A stretch of 64,000 nucleotides of DNA from Gammaproteobacteria bacterium (GCA_041395725.1 JAWKZW010000001.1:2976001-3040000); one strand, 5' to 3'. Shown: positions 44,061-52,843, counted from the first letter of the stretch. The notes: a model not told the origin generated them from the sequence alone. Program-made: numbers and translations.

Positions 44061-44474
44061 ATGAAGCTGGCTGGGTTCGATATACCAGAGGATGAGCTGG
44101 AAATAACCGCGATTCACTCCGGGGGTCCGGGCGGGCAGAATGTCAATAAGGTTGCCACCGCAATTCATCTGCGATTTGATGTCGGCGCCTCCCGGCTGCC
44201 CGAAGAATACAAACAAAGACTCCTCTCATTGCGTGACCATCGTATTTCATCGTCGGGCGTTATTGTTATCAAGGCTCAGCGTTACCGTTCACAGGAATCG
44301 AATCGAAGAGATGCCCTGCAGCGACTCGAAGGCCTGCTTGAACGCGCCAGCCGAAGTTCTGCTCCCAGAAGGCCGACACGTCCAACGGCCGCGTCAAAGC
44401 GTAGACGGATTGAGGAAAAAAAAGCGCGTGGGAAGATTAAAAAGATGCGTGGTTCCGGTAGAGTTGATGAGTAA
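44061..44474 (+). CDS. arfB: Alternative ribosome-rescue peptidyl-tRNA hydrolase ArfB
   Basis: A 137-aa release-factor homologue without codon-recognition domains. The GGQ catalytic motif is in SGGPGGQNVNKV. The C-terminal basic tail (RRRIEEKKARGKIKKMRG) would enter the empty mRNA channel of stalled ribosomes. ATG 44061 was preferred over 44001 because MKLAGFDIPEDELEITAI aligns with the E. coli YaeJ start and GGGG lies ahead. Confidence 0.94.
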   Translation: MKLAGFDIPEDELEITAIHSGGPGGQNVNKVATAIHLRFDVGASRLPEEYKQRLLSLRDHRISSSGVIVIKAQRYRSQESNRRDALQRLEGLLERASRSSAPRRPTRPTAASKRRRIEEKKARGKIKKMRGSGRVDE

Positions 44475-44505
44475 TGTGCCAGGATATGTCAGCCAAATAG
44501 ACTAA

Positions 44506-44682
44506 GGAGCCTCTGATTAATTACCACAATGCCCTGGCCTTCAGCCGAGTCCGCTGGCCTCGCCGGGCGCCACTGCGTCGTTGTCGCGCCTGGCAGGGGA
44601 GTGACACTTCCCTGCGCATGACGCCTGGCAGTAGTGTCCGGCAGACTCCCGCAGAGCGTTGTGGTAATTAATCAGAGTCTCA
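44506..44682. mobile_element. MITE-like inverted-repeat element, short copy
   Basis: A 177-bp element with the same ends as the copy at 27146-27394 (GGAGCCTCTGATTAATTA at left, inverted at right, 3 mismatches between arms). Shared interior text includes GCCGGGCGCCACTGCGT and GACGCCTGGCAGTAG. It lacks a segment of about 70 bp found in the long copy. It lies between arfB and ald, 18 bp before the ald ATG. Confidence 0.85.
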
Positions 44683-44700
44683 CAAGACGGGAGTGTGAAA

Positions 44701-45816
44701 ATGATTATCGGGGTTCCCAAGGAAATTAAAACGGAAGAGTATCGGGTTGGAATGACACCGGCGGGAGTCAGAGAGTTGGTCGCCCGCGGTCATACTGTAT
44801 TAGTGCAGCAGAGCGCCGGAGAGGGCGTCGGGTTGACGAATGAGGCCTATCAGCGCGCCGGTGCCAGACTGACCGAGGGTCGCGACGAAATCTTTGCGGA
44901 CTCGGACCTGATCGTCAAGGTGAAAGAACCGCAGCTGGAGGAATGCGCACTTCTGCAGAGCGGGCAGACGATTTTTACTTATCTGCACCTGGCCGCCTTT
45001 CCTGTCATCACCGGGGCGTTACTGGATAGCGGCGCCTGTGCGATAGCTTACGAAACAGTGACAGACCCCCGGGGCGGGTTGCCGCTGCTCACCCCCATGA
45101 GTGAGGTTGCCGGCAGGATGTCTATCCAGGCAGCGGCCCGCTTCCTGGAAAAACCCCAGGGTGGCAGTGGCGTTTTGCTGGCCGGCGTCCCTGGCGTAGC
45201 CGCTGGTAAAGTGCTGATTCTGGGTGGTGGTGTGGTCGGGAGAAATGCGGCGCAGATGGCCGTGGGATTGGGCGCGGAAGTGACTGTTCTGGATAGAACC
45301 GCGGAGAAGATGCGCGAGCTTGAAACTTTGTTCGGCAATCGCGTCAGAACCCTGTATTCGTCGGAGGAGGAGATAGAGCGGCAACTGGCCAGCTCTGATG
45401 TAGTGGTCGGTGCCGTGCTGGTTGCAGGAGCCGCCGCTCCACGACTGGTGAGCCGGGAAATGCTTAAGTTAATGCGACCGGGCTCGGTTATCGTAGATGT
45501 TGCCATTGACCAGGGGGGCTGCTTTGAAACCAGTCGGGCGACCACTCACAAAGATCCTGTTTACGAGGTGGAAGGCGTACTTCATTATTGTGTGGCCAAT
45601 ATGCCGGGCGCGGTACCCAGGACTTCGACGTTCGCCTTGACCAGCGCGACCCTGCCTTTCATCATTGATCTGGCCGAGCAGGGCCCCAGCGCAAGCATGA
45701 AGACCAATGAGCATCTTCGCCATGGTTTGAATATTTTGAGGGGACAGGTCACCCATAAATTCGTGGCAGATGCGCTGGGCAAAACTTTTACTTCACCCGA
45801 TGATGCATTGCAGTGA
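44701..45816 (+). CDS. ald: Alanine dehydrogenase
   Basis: A 371-aa NAD enzyme that interconverts L-alanine and pyruvate plus ammonium. N-terminal IIGVPKEIKTEEYRVGMTPAGV is family-typical, with the substrate-binding Lys in LIVKVKEPQ and the active-site His in FTYLHLAAFP. The NAD-binding glycines are in ILGGGVVGRNAAQMAVG. ATG 44701 has GGGAG 7 nt ahead and gives the standard length; a GTG two codons earlier is too close. A MITE-like arm lies in its leader. Confidence 0.95.
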   Translation: MIIGVPKEIKTEEYRVGMTPAGVRELVARGHTVLVQQSAGEGVGLTNEAYQRAGARLTEGRDEIFADSDLIVKVKEPQLEECALLQSGQTIFTYLHLAAFPVITGALLDSGACAIAYETVTDPRGGLPLLTPMSEVAGRMSIQAAARFLEKPQGGSGVLLAGVPGVAAGKVLILGGGVVGRNAAQMAVGLGAEVTVLDRTAEKMRELETLFGNRVRTLYSSEEEIERQLASSDVVVGAVLVAGAAAPRLVSREMLKLMRPGSVIVDVAIDQGGCFETSRATTHKDPVYEVEGVLHYCVANMPGAVPRTSTFALTSATLPFIIDLAEQGPSASMKTNEHLRHGLNILRGQVTHKFVADALGKTFTSPDDALQ

Positions 45817-45982
45817 GGTTTTCTGTGGTATCAGGTCCCTGTATCGCTGAAGCATAACATCGTTGGCCGACGGAAACGTTGAAGTCTGACCCCTGGTATG
45901 GGAAATATCTCCGAGCGGGTCAGTGCGGATCAGTCCGGGGGGCGAGTGAGTCTGTCTGGCCCCCTGGACAGGGTTCCGGCGC

Positions 45983-47167
45983 TCAGTAAACTTCGAACAG
46001 ACCGGCTGCACCCATACCGCCGCCAATGCACATCGTACAGACTACGAATTTTGCCCCCCGACGCTTACCCTCCAGTAGCGCATGGCCCACCATGCGCGCA
46101 CCACTCATGCCATAAGGATGCCCTATTGAAATGGCGCCCCCGTTGACGTTCAGCAGATCGTCGGGAATGCCCAGTTTGTCCCTGCAGTAGATTACCTGCA
46201 CAGCGAAGGCTTCATTAAGCTCCCACAGGCCGATATCGTCGATACCCAGGTTGAAACGTTGTAACAGCTTGGGGATTGCGTAAACCGGTCCAATACCCAT
46301 CTCATCCGGATCCAGCCCGGCGACCGCGATGCCGCGGTAGGCGCCCAGTGGTTCGAGACCTTTTTGTTCGGCCAGTTTGCTGTCCATGAGCACGGAAGCA
46401 GAGGCACCATCAGACAATTGGCTGGCGTTACCGGCAGTGATGCTGCCGCCCTCGATTACCGGCTTCAGGCCATTCAGGCCATCAAGCGTGGTTGTCGGAC
46501 GATTGCCTTCGTCTTTGTCCAGAGTCACGTCATGAATGCTCTGCTCCCTGGTTTCCTTGTTGACGAGAATCATCTGGGACGTCAGAGGTACTATTTCATC
46601 CGCAAACTTGCCCGCTTGCTGGGCTGCGGCAGTTCGTTGCTGACTCTGCAGGGCATACTCGTCCTGCGCGTCACGGGAAACTTTGTAACGCGCGGCAACC
46701 ACTTCGGCGGTTTCCAGCATGGACATGTAGGCATGTTCCGACTGGGCGATGACGTTGGGATCCTGGGTGCGGTAGTTGTTACGGTGCTCGTTCTGTACCA
46801 GGCTGATGGATTCCAGGCCGCCGCCTACGACGATGGGCATATTGTCGGTGATGATCTGTTTCGCTGCAGTGGCGATAGCCATCATGCCGGAGGAACATTG
46901 GCGATCAATGCTCATGCCGGAAACTGTATTGGGTAACCCGGCAGCAACCGAGGCGGTCCTGCCGATATTGTAACCGGAGGAGCCCTGTTGCATCGCACAG
47001 CCAAGGATTACGTCGTCGACCTCTCCCGGCTCGATTCCGGCCCGCTGGACGGCTTCGCGAATGGCATGTCCGCCCAGCGTGGGCGCCTCAGTATTATTGA
47101 AGGCTCCCCGATAGGCCTTGCCAATTGGAGTTCTTGCGGTGGACACGATTACGGCTTCTCTGGTCAT
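45983..47167 (-). CDS. Acetyl-CoA C-acyltransferase (thiolase)
   Basis: A 394-aa thiolase. The nucleophile Cys is in SIDRQCSSGMMA (about residue 90), the His in NVNGGAISIGHPYGMSGA, the second Cys in CTMCIGGGMGA. Possible roles are beta-oxidation or acetoacetyl-CoA cleavage. AGGA lies 9 nt before the ATG. It is the last gene of a leftward three-gene unit, 22 bp after the UGSC selenoprotein gene and, further upstream, a thioredoxin-like fusion gene. Why a thiolase sits with those two is not known. Confidence 0.92.
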   Translation of the reverse strand: MTREAVIVSTARTPIGKAYRGAFNNTEAPTLGGHAIREAVQRAGIEPGEVDDVILGCAMQQGSSGYNIGRTASVAAGLPNTVSGMSIDRQCSSGMMAIATAAKQIITDNMPIVVGGGLESISLVQNEHRNNYRTQDPNVIAQSEHAYMSMLETAEVVAARYKVSRDAQDEYALQSQQRTAAAQQAGKFADEIVPLTSQMILVNKETREQSIHDVTLDKDEGNRPTTTLDGLNGLKPVIEGGSITAGNASQLSDGASASVLMDSKLAEQKGLEPLGAYRGIAVAGLDPDEMGIGPVYAIPKLLQRFNLGIDDIGLWELNEAFAVQVIYCRDKLGIPDDLLNVNGGAISIGHPYGMSGARMVGHALLEGKRRGAKFVVCTMCIGGGMGAAGLFEVY

Positions 47168-47189
47168 GGCATTTTCCTGATTGATGTCG

Positions 47190-47708
47190 TTACTTCGAGT
47201 AAATCATTGCGACGATGCTCTCTATCGCATTGCGGGCCAGTTGTACCATTTCCTCATCGGTTCGATCCTGGATGGGGTGGGGTACATAGACGCTGGCTGG
47301 ATTTATACCCAGGGACTTTGCCTGGGCATTGGCGGCGTCAATAAACTCGGTGGAGGCCACGAAACCTGCCGGTACGCCACGGCTTTCGAGGGTCATGATG
47401 TCATGCAAACTGCACGAGGTACATGAACCTCAATCAGCCAGCCCTTCAATGACCGCATCACACTCGACGCTGATCTGCTGGCTGAGTTCAGTGGGTGCGA
47501 CGCGCGTGAAAGTGGGCTTGCTGTAGCGTTTGACGGTGGCTCCCAGCTGAGATAGCTGGGTTTCAACCTCGTCGAGGAACTCCTTGCCGCGAGGCTTGGA
47601 AATATCCAGCAGACCTATCGTCTTGCCGGCCAGGGATGTCAGCCTCGCATTGAGCTGACGCGCAGCGGGCTGTAGTTCCGAAGTGGGATCCAGCAGCATG
47701 GTAGACAT
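47190..47708 (-). CDS. UGSC-family selenoprotein (in-frame UGA read as selenocysteine)
   Basis: A 172-aa protein when the in-frame TGA at 47430-47432 is read as selenocysteine (U93). The motif around it is U-GSC-TSC-SLHD, the name-giving motif of the UGSC (seleno)protein family, in which other members have Cys at this place. Sequence is coherent on both sides: DAVIEGLAD before and IMTLESRGVPAGFVASTEF after, ending AMIYSK. AGGAGG precedes ATG 47708. A SECIS-like hairpin follows the UGA and selC is in the same window, so readthrough is likely. Function is unknown; a redox or peroxidase-like role through U93 and the nearby Cys is inferred. It lies between a thioredoxin-like fusion gene and a thiolase gene. 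Confidence 0.85.
47401..47417 (-). promoter_or_regulatory. SECIS-like hairpin after the UGA codon
   Basis: On the minus strand, TCGTGCA pairs with TGCATGA (one G-U) around a GTT loop. The loop starts with G, and 19 nt lie between the UGA and that G. This fits known features of bacterial SECIS elements (loop 16-37 nt after UGA, G among the first loop bases). A smaller alternative stem, GAGGT/ACCTC, overlaps the UGA itself. Confidence 0.6.
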
Positions 47709-47763
47709 AATTTAAACCTCCTGAGGGTTTCTTATTCGATGAGTAACACGCGCAGAGTATTCG

Positions 47764-49224
47764 TTATCGGTCTGGCCGGAAAGTCGGAAGTGGTTGTGAA
47801 ACCAGCTGACTGCCTCGTTCGCCTGACGCTACCCAGCCGGCAATGATGGCAGAAAAGAAACCAGCAGTTCCGCCGGCAGTCAGTATGTGCAGGCCGTCTT
47901 CCCGGAATTTGGCTACCGGCTTGTCCCTGAACTGAGCGGGAATGCCCTCCGCAATTCCATGGGCACCCCTGACTATGTCTGCGCCAGGAGTCAGCAGGGC
48001 TTCATAGATAGCTTCCTTGACCTGAGACTTGGTCCACCCGCCTTCACGAAAAACCCGCCGGTGTTCCGGTGATAATACCAGCAGGGCATCGGTCTGCATG
48101 AAAACTTTTGCATGGGATACGGTCCGCAGACTGGCCGCCAGGCTTCGTGCCAGGGACTCCGGGGTACGGGATTGTTGATCCATGACGGGTTGTACACCGG
48201 ATCCGGCGAACAGGCTGACGACGGATTCATCCCGATCATAGCCGCGGTCCATGGCAAGACTGGGCCAGTCAGTGTCGCTCTCGTCTTCGGCGAAACAGAA
48301 TGTATACTTGCCCGGAGTGCCCAGTGTGGCCCGGTCTATGCCTCCAGGGCGCCCGCCGCCAACGTTCTGAATCAGCAACTGCAGGCTGCGGCCGATGGTG
48401 GCGTTGGCCCGGTTGCCCTGGCCCAGGGCATTGATGCCGGAATTCATGCCGATACGTTTAGCAACCGGCCCATTAACGATGATGACCGGTGATGAAAAAT
48501 AGGTCGTACAAAGCAGGCCATGCATGCAGAACGGCTCCTGCAGCGCGGCTTCGATGCTGGTCAGTACCACTGGGAAATAATCAGGCTTGCAGCCGGCCAT
48601 CACCGCATTAACTGCGGCTTTTTCCACGCTGCAGGGAGCATAATCCGGCGGGATCCTGCCGAGCAGATCATCCCCGTTCCGATTTGTGGCCGCCAGCATG
48701 CGTGTTACGCGCAGGGGCGTGGGGGGAACAACCGGCAGACCATCTGTCCAGCCTCGTTCGTAGCAGGCCTCAATGATGTCCTCGCTATCGTCTATGGTGA
48801 CAGCTCTGGATGCGAGCCTGGATTTGCCAAACTTGACCGTCAGGGCTTCATGCGCGCCCGGCTCCCGGGTTTTCGACCCGCATCCGGGCTTGAAATTCGG
48901 GAGATCCACCCCCAGTTCCGGCATGGACAGAAAATCCTGCCACTGCTTTCTGTCCCAGCCGAAAATTCTTTCCTGCTCCCGATTTGAGGCAAACCTGATC
49001 AGCGTGGGAACGATTTCAATTTCGTGGTGGAAGGAAAATTCAAGATCCGTGTCGTCGATTCGATTCGCCAGACTGGTGGGGAAATCGGGATCGTCCTGAA
49101 CATAGACTTGCAGGGCCGAACCGAGTCGCTCGCTGAGCGTGCGGGTAATCGGCTCGATCAGCTGACAGGTCGCGCACTCTTTTTTTAGTACCAGGGCATA
49201 CTGGCAGTCTGTCGCGCTGTTCAC
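47764..49224 (-). CDS. Thioredoxin-like domain fused to a large uncharacterised domain
   Basis: A 486-aa protein. Residues about 8-110 look like a thioredoxin fold with the redox pair C17-AT-C20 (KKECATCQ) and the cis-Pro region EIEIVPTLIRF. From about 140 on is a separate conserved domain I cannot assign: GWTDGLPVVPPTPLRV, CSVEKAAVNAVMAGCKPDYFPV, INALGQGNRANATIGR and GGGRPGGIDRATLG are notable blocks, with several Cys and Gly. No signal peptide. Start is GTG 49224. It is upstream of and co-directional with the UGSC selenoprotein (55 bp gap), so it may reduce or use that protein. Function not known. Confidence 0.75.
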   Translation of the reverse strand: MNSATDCQYALVLKKECATCQLIEPITRTLSERLGSALQVYVQDDPDFPTSLANRIDDTDLEFSFHHEIEIVPTLIRFASNREQERIFGWDRKQWQDFLSMPELGVDLPNFKPGCGSKTREPGAHEALTVKFGKSRLASRAVTIDDSEDIIEACYERGWTDGLPVVPPTPLRVTRMLAATNRNGDDLLGRIPPDYAPCSVEKAAVNAVMAGCKPDYFPVVLTSIEAALQEPFCMHGLLCTTYFSSPVIIVNGPVAKRIGMNSGINALGQGNRANATIGRSLQLLIQNVGGGRPGGIDRATLGTPGKYTFCFAEDESDTDWPSLAMDRGYDRDESVVSLFAGSGVQPVMDQQSRTPESLARSLAASLRTVSHAKVFMQTDALLVLSPEHRRVFREGGWTKSQVKEAIYEALLTPGADIVRGAHGIAEGIPAQFRDKPVAKFREDGLHILTAGGTAGFFSAIIAGWVASGERGSQLVSQPLPTFRPDR

Positions 49225-49296
49225 TGGTAAGGCCCCCCGCCTTGGAATAGTGCGTGTTCTTTAGTGTGCCGCTAGTGTAACTTACTGTCCGGAACC

Positions 49297-50169
49297 GTGG
49301 CAAAGAAGGATTCTCTTACAGTGAGCGCGAGCGCCCTGATCTCATTACTGACCCTGCTGGCCATACTGGTGGCGGTTGTCTTTCGGGTTGGCTTCTGGCC
49401 TCGCATTCGGCTGCAGCGCATTCGTGCTGAGGCGTTTCCCCCGTCATGGCTCGAGATTGTCAATCGGCGACTGCCGTTCTTTCGTAATATGCCTCAGCCC
49501 ATGCGGAAGCAATTGCTTGATTTAATCAAGATTTTTCTGCATGACAAGCGCTTTGTGGGTTGCGCGGGCCAGCAGATTGATGACGAGATCCGCCTTACCG
49601 TGGCGGCGCAGGCCTGTTTGCTGCTGCTGAATCGTGAAACTGATTATTACCAGATACTTGACTCAGTGTTGGTCTATCCATCGACCTTTGTGGTAACCCG
49701 GGAGGTGCGAGACGAACTGGGCCTGGTTTCCACAGGCCATTCTGCTCTGCTGGGCGAGTCCTGGAATCAGGGCAAGGTTGTGCTGGCCTGGGATAGTGTG
49801 GAAAAAGGCGTGCGGAATCTCCATGATGGTCACAACGTTGTTCTGCATGAATTCGCCCATCAGCTTGATCATGCTTCCGGGGCCAGCAACGGAGCTCCGC
49901 TGTTGAATACGCGGGGCGCTTACAAAAGTTGGGCGCTTGTGCTGTCGCGAGAATTTGAAGAGCTGCAGCGGGACGCGAAGTCAGGCAGAGTCAGCCTGCT
50001 TGATCACTACGGAGCCACGAACCCGGCCGAGTTTTTTGCGGTGGCTACTGAAACATTTTTTGAACGGCCGGAACAAATGAGGGCCGAGCATCGGGAGTTG
50101 TACGTGGAATTGGCCGGTTTCTACCAGGTTGATCCTGCCGCATGGCTCTCTGGAGGAGCCGCTGACTAA
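49297..50169 (+). CDS. mtfA: MtfA-type zinc peptidase (M90 family) with N-terminal membrane anchor
   Basis: A protein of about 290 aa. Residues about 12-35 form a membrane helix (LISLLTLLAILVAVVF). The zinc site is HEFAHQLDH (about residues 187-195), with the C-terminal NPAEFFAVATETFFERPEQM as in E. coli MtfA, which lacks the anchor and binds the sugar repressor Mlc. Start may be GTG 49297 or GTG 49321. Substrate here is unknown. Its stop codon overlaps a short sequence resembling a MITE arm. Confidence 0.9.
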   Translation: MAKKDSLTVSASALISLLTLLAILVAVVFRVGFWPRIRLQRIRAEAFPPSWLEIVNRRLPFFRNMPQPMRKQLLDLIKIFLHDKRFVGCAGQQIDDEIRLTVAAQACLLLLNRETDYYQILDSVLVYPSTFVVTREVRDELGLVSTGHSALLGESWNQGKVVLAWDSVEKGVRNLHDGHNVVLHEFAHQLDHASGASNGAPLLNTRGAYKSWALVLSREFEELQRDAKSGRVSLLDHYGATNPAEFFAVATETFFERPEQMRAEHRELYVELAGFYQVDPAAWLSGGAAD

Positions 50170-50180
50170 TCAGTGGCTCC

Positions 50181-50498
50181 TTAATAAATAAAACCGAGCG
50201 CGGAGATTCCAATGAGGATATTGATAATCATGAAGACAGAAGAAGTCCTCGACATTACTTTCCAGAGTTGTGGACCTTTGTAGGCCGCCCGGATACCTGC
50301 CAGCAACAAGGCTGTATACGCCAGCATCAAGGCGACGATGAACAGGAATCGAAACCAGTTTTCACTATCAACAGCCTGACCTCCCGTAACGAAGAAAACG
50401 CCGGCGCCGATAAAATAAAAAATCCAGTAGGTGATGGCCAGACCATAATCGCCGGCGAGAAGCCTGGCAAGAAAGGATCTGTCGTCGATTTGTTCCAA
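50181..50498 (-). CDS. Small membrane protein of unknown function
   Basis: A 105-aa protein with three predicted membrane segments (about 18-38, 50-68, 80-103). Start is TTG with AGGAG 8 nt ahead. No family recognised. It converges with mtfA. Confidence 0.6.
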   Translation of the reverse strand: MEQIDDRSFLARLLAGDYGLAITYWIFYFIGAGVFFVTGGQAVDSENWFRFLFIVALMLAYTALLLAGIRAAYKGPQLWKVMSRTSSVFMIINILIGISALGFIY

Positions 50499-50903
50499 AA
50501 CTGTTCTCCTGTTCCCGAGTACTCCGAGTGCCTTAAGTGTAACCGATCTATTGAGTCGGGAAAAAGCAATAAATCATGTCAGCGTGACTGGAAATCAGCG
50601 CGTGTGGCGGGTCCAGGCAGCACAATTTGTAACATCTGCGGGATCGACTTTCCAGTAAGCATGGCAGCTTTGGATTTTGCAACGAAGCGCGGTCACCAAT
50701 TCCGCGAACAACAGCTTCGACGCGCCGCCAGAGGCTCCTTAACTCTTTGTTAAAAATAATAAATTCAGGGCAGTTAAAGAAGCCCGGGGCCTTTGAGGGT
50801 AACCCCTTGAGTTCCAGGTCTGCTGTCAGGCTTACCGCACTGCTGACTCTGTCAATTCGCTTCCACACTGGCCAGTACAGGGGGGCGTGGGCTCGGCACT
50901 TGA

Positions 50904-51250
50904 AGCGGTGATCAGGTGCTGCTGAATGGCGAAATAGCTGCCGGGAAGATCAACAAAACCCGCAGCATGTTGCAGCGAATCAATGCCGATCAGGTAAAGT
51001 GCATTGAAGTGATGCGAGGAACCTCCGGAGAGTTGGATGTCCGCGGCAGTCGCCAGGTGATCAATGTTGTTCTGATCGAACAGATTTCCAATGCCAGCTG
51101 AATAGTAATGGCTACGCGGACCACGAAGTTGAGCCGGGTGAAACAGTCTCTGGCGGTGGTCAGCGCGGCAAATTCAATAACCTTGTCAGAGTCCTTAGGG
51201 GCTTCACACCAAACGATGAAGTGCGTCAAGCGCAGATCTGCGAACAGACC
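50904..51250 (+). pseudogene. Relic of a TonB-dependent receptor plug domain
   Basis: One frame reads VLLNGEIAAGKINKTRSMLQ, then RINADQVKCIEVMRGTSGE and LDVRGSRQVINVVL, the core of a receptor plug domain, and stops at 51101. A +1-type shift then continues with EPGETVSGGGQRGKFNNLVRV, which resembles the following barrel strand. No start, signal or barrel remains. The rest of 50499-51383 shows no convincing gene. Confidence 0.65.
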
Positions 51251-51383
51251 AGTTGTCTATTGCCAGCCCATTGCCGCAGTCGGTCAGAATCATTCGCAGT
51301 TTCCAGGCAACTCGATACGTACGAGAGTGCTTTTCCATGTAAAATACCGGGCCCGATGGCAGTAAACTACCAGGAGATCGATC

Positions 51384-52214
51384 GTGCTGACCAATGTGCC
51401 AGGAAAAATTGCCACCCTCGTGGCACCCTTCTTAATGACGCTTCTCTCAAGCTCCCTGTTTGCAGGGGACGCTGAGCGATTACAGCAGATTCTGGCCGGT
51501 GAGCACCGTTCATCCGCCAATAAGGCCAGGGATGCGTACCGGCACCCGATGGAAACGTTGGAGTTCTTCGGCTTGCGATCAGACATGGCGCTGATTGAAA
51601 TATTACCCGGTGGCGGCTGGTATGCGGAAATTCTTGCGCCATTCATGAAAGACTCCGGCACCTACTACGCCGCGCACTTTTCTCCCAATTCGCATCTCGA
51701 CTATCAGCCTCGTATGCTACGTGCCTTCCAGGAACGCGTGGCAAGTGACCCGGAGAACTATAGCGGCACCGTGATTACCCACCTCTATCCGCCGACAGAA
51801 ATCGATATCGCCCCGCCCGGGTCGGCTGATATGGCACTGACTTTTCGCAACGTCCACAACTGGATGACGGTAGGTACCGAGAAGGAACATTTTGCCGCGT
51901 TTTATCGGGCGCTGAAGCCGGGTGGAACGCTCGGTGTGGTAGAACATCGGGCTCCGCAGGGCAGTAGTGTGGAATTTATGATAGCCACCGGGTATGTGGA
52001 TCAGAATCATGTGATCAGGCTGGCCGAGCAGGCAGGGTTTGAATTTGTGGCGTCTTCTGAAATCAATGCCAATCCTCGGGATTCCAAAGATTATCCGGAA
52101 GGTGTCTGGACACTGCCGCCAACTCTGCAGATGGGTGAGCAGGAGAAAGGTAAATACCTGGCGGTGGGTGAGAGCGATCGTATGACGCTCAAATTCATCA
52201 AGCCGATGGATTGA
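51384..52214 (+). CDS. Exported SAM-methyltransferase-like protein
   Basis: A 276-aa protein with a signal peptide (1-27, SSLFAG). The mature part has a class I methyltransferase layout: IEILPGGGWYAEILAPFMKD (motif I), DMALTFRNVHNWM, LKPGGTLGVVEHRAP (post-I motif) and a C-terminal GVWTLPPTLQMG. The glycine-rich loop GGGW is close to motif I, but SAM is cytoplasmic, so an exported enzyme is unexpected. Related proteins are often annotated as methyltransferases. GTG start with AGGAG 7 nt ahead. Confidence 0.8.
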   Translation: MLTNVPGKIATLVAPFLMTLLSSSLFAGDAERLQQILAGEHRSSANKARDAYRHPMETLEFFGLRSDMALIEILPGGGWYAEILAPFMKDSGTYYAAHFSPNSHLDYQPRMLRAFQERVASDPENYSGTVITHLYPPTEIDIAPPGSADMALTFRNVHNWMTVGTEKEHFAAFYRALKPGGTLGVVEHRAPQGSSVEFMIATGYVDQNHVIRLAEQAGFEFVASSEINANPRDSKDYPEGVWTLPPTLQMGEQEKGKYLAVGESDRMTLKFIKPMD

Positions 52215-52219
52215 CCGGG

Positions 52220-52843
52220 TCAGGGAGTACGTTTTTTCTTACTGGATTTTTTGGCAGGGTGGCGCTTTCCTGCAGCCTTCAGCGCAGCTTTTCGGGGAGC
52301 GGCAGCCTTGACCGATTTCTTTACGGCGCGGGCCTTGGCGATGACGCGCCGCCTGGCGGCTGCTTTCCTGGCGCGCAGGGCTTGGGCAATCGCCTCCTCG
52401 CGAATTTTCTTTTCCCAGTCCCGTTCGAATTTTTCCAGCACCCGGGCCCGCGCTGCCAGCTTGCGATCAAAGGGTTTGGCTGCATACAGTTTACTCTGAG
52501 CGGTGATCAGTGTATCCCTGGCATCGCCGAGAGACTGTGCCAGCAGCAGGCTGGCTGCACGGGCTTTCTTCAGCTGGTTGTTTGCTGATGCGGTGCCCTT
52601 GACCCTGGCCGCTACCGCGGCTTTGGCAGCGCTGGTACGGGCTTCAGCCAATCGAGCCTGCACTGACTTCAGTTCCCTGCGGGCCAGTTCGACTGCCTGT
52701 TTATGAGCTGTCAGGTAGGATTTTCTGGCTTTGGCCATGCGTTTCTGCAGGGCGTGAAACTGCTCTTCCAACTCTTCAATACTATGTCTGTTCGGCTCGT
52801 TGGCAGGTGCCAGGATAGTCTTTGTCGTTTTTACCATTGTCAT
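52220..52843 (-). CDS. AlgP/histone-H1-like basic protein
   Basis: A protein of about 207 aa. Residues about 15-140 form a helical, charged coiled-coil-like region (EELEEQFHALQKRMAKARKS). The last 60 residues are a Lys/Ala/Arg tail (ARAVKKSVKAAAPRKAALKA, AKKSSKKKR), the hallmark of AlgP and related nucleoid-binding proteins. It probably binds DNA or RNA. Three in-frame starts (TTG 52858, ATG 52843, ATG 52837) have no clear ribosome site; 52843 is a choice of convenience. Target genes unknown. Confidence 0.78.
   Translation of the reverse strand: MTMVKTTKTILAPANEPNRHSIEELEEQFHALQKRMAKARKSYLTAHKQAVELARRELKSVQARLAEARTSAAKAAVAARVKGTASANNQLKKARAASLLLAQSLGDARDTLITAQSKLYAAKPFDRKLAARARVLEKFERDWEKKIREEAIAQALRARKAAARRRVIAKARAVKKSVKAAAPRKAALKAAGKRHPAKKSSKKKRTP

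Noticed and set aside
47430..47432. TGA as a real stop or a frameshift separating two genes
   Set aside because: The frames are in phase with no shift, the downstream frame has no good start, the junction is the UGSC motif, a SECIS-like hairpin follows and selC is present.
50167..50742. Short MITE-arm-like stretches at 50167-50183 and 50729-50742 (and at 34604-34619, 35684-35701)
   Set aside because: Similarity is limited to 14-20 bases with mismatches and no paired arm, so they cannot be told from chance; kept only as hints.
50268..50868. Open frames on both strands (161 aa plus, 106 aa minus)
   Set aside because: The plus frame runs antisense through a better supported gene and its cysteine pair CNICG is isolated; the minus frame has no start context. 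Neither resembles a family.
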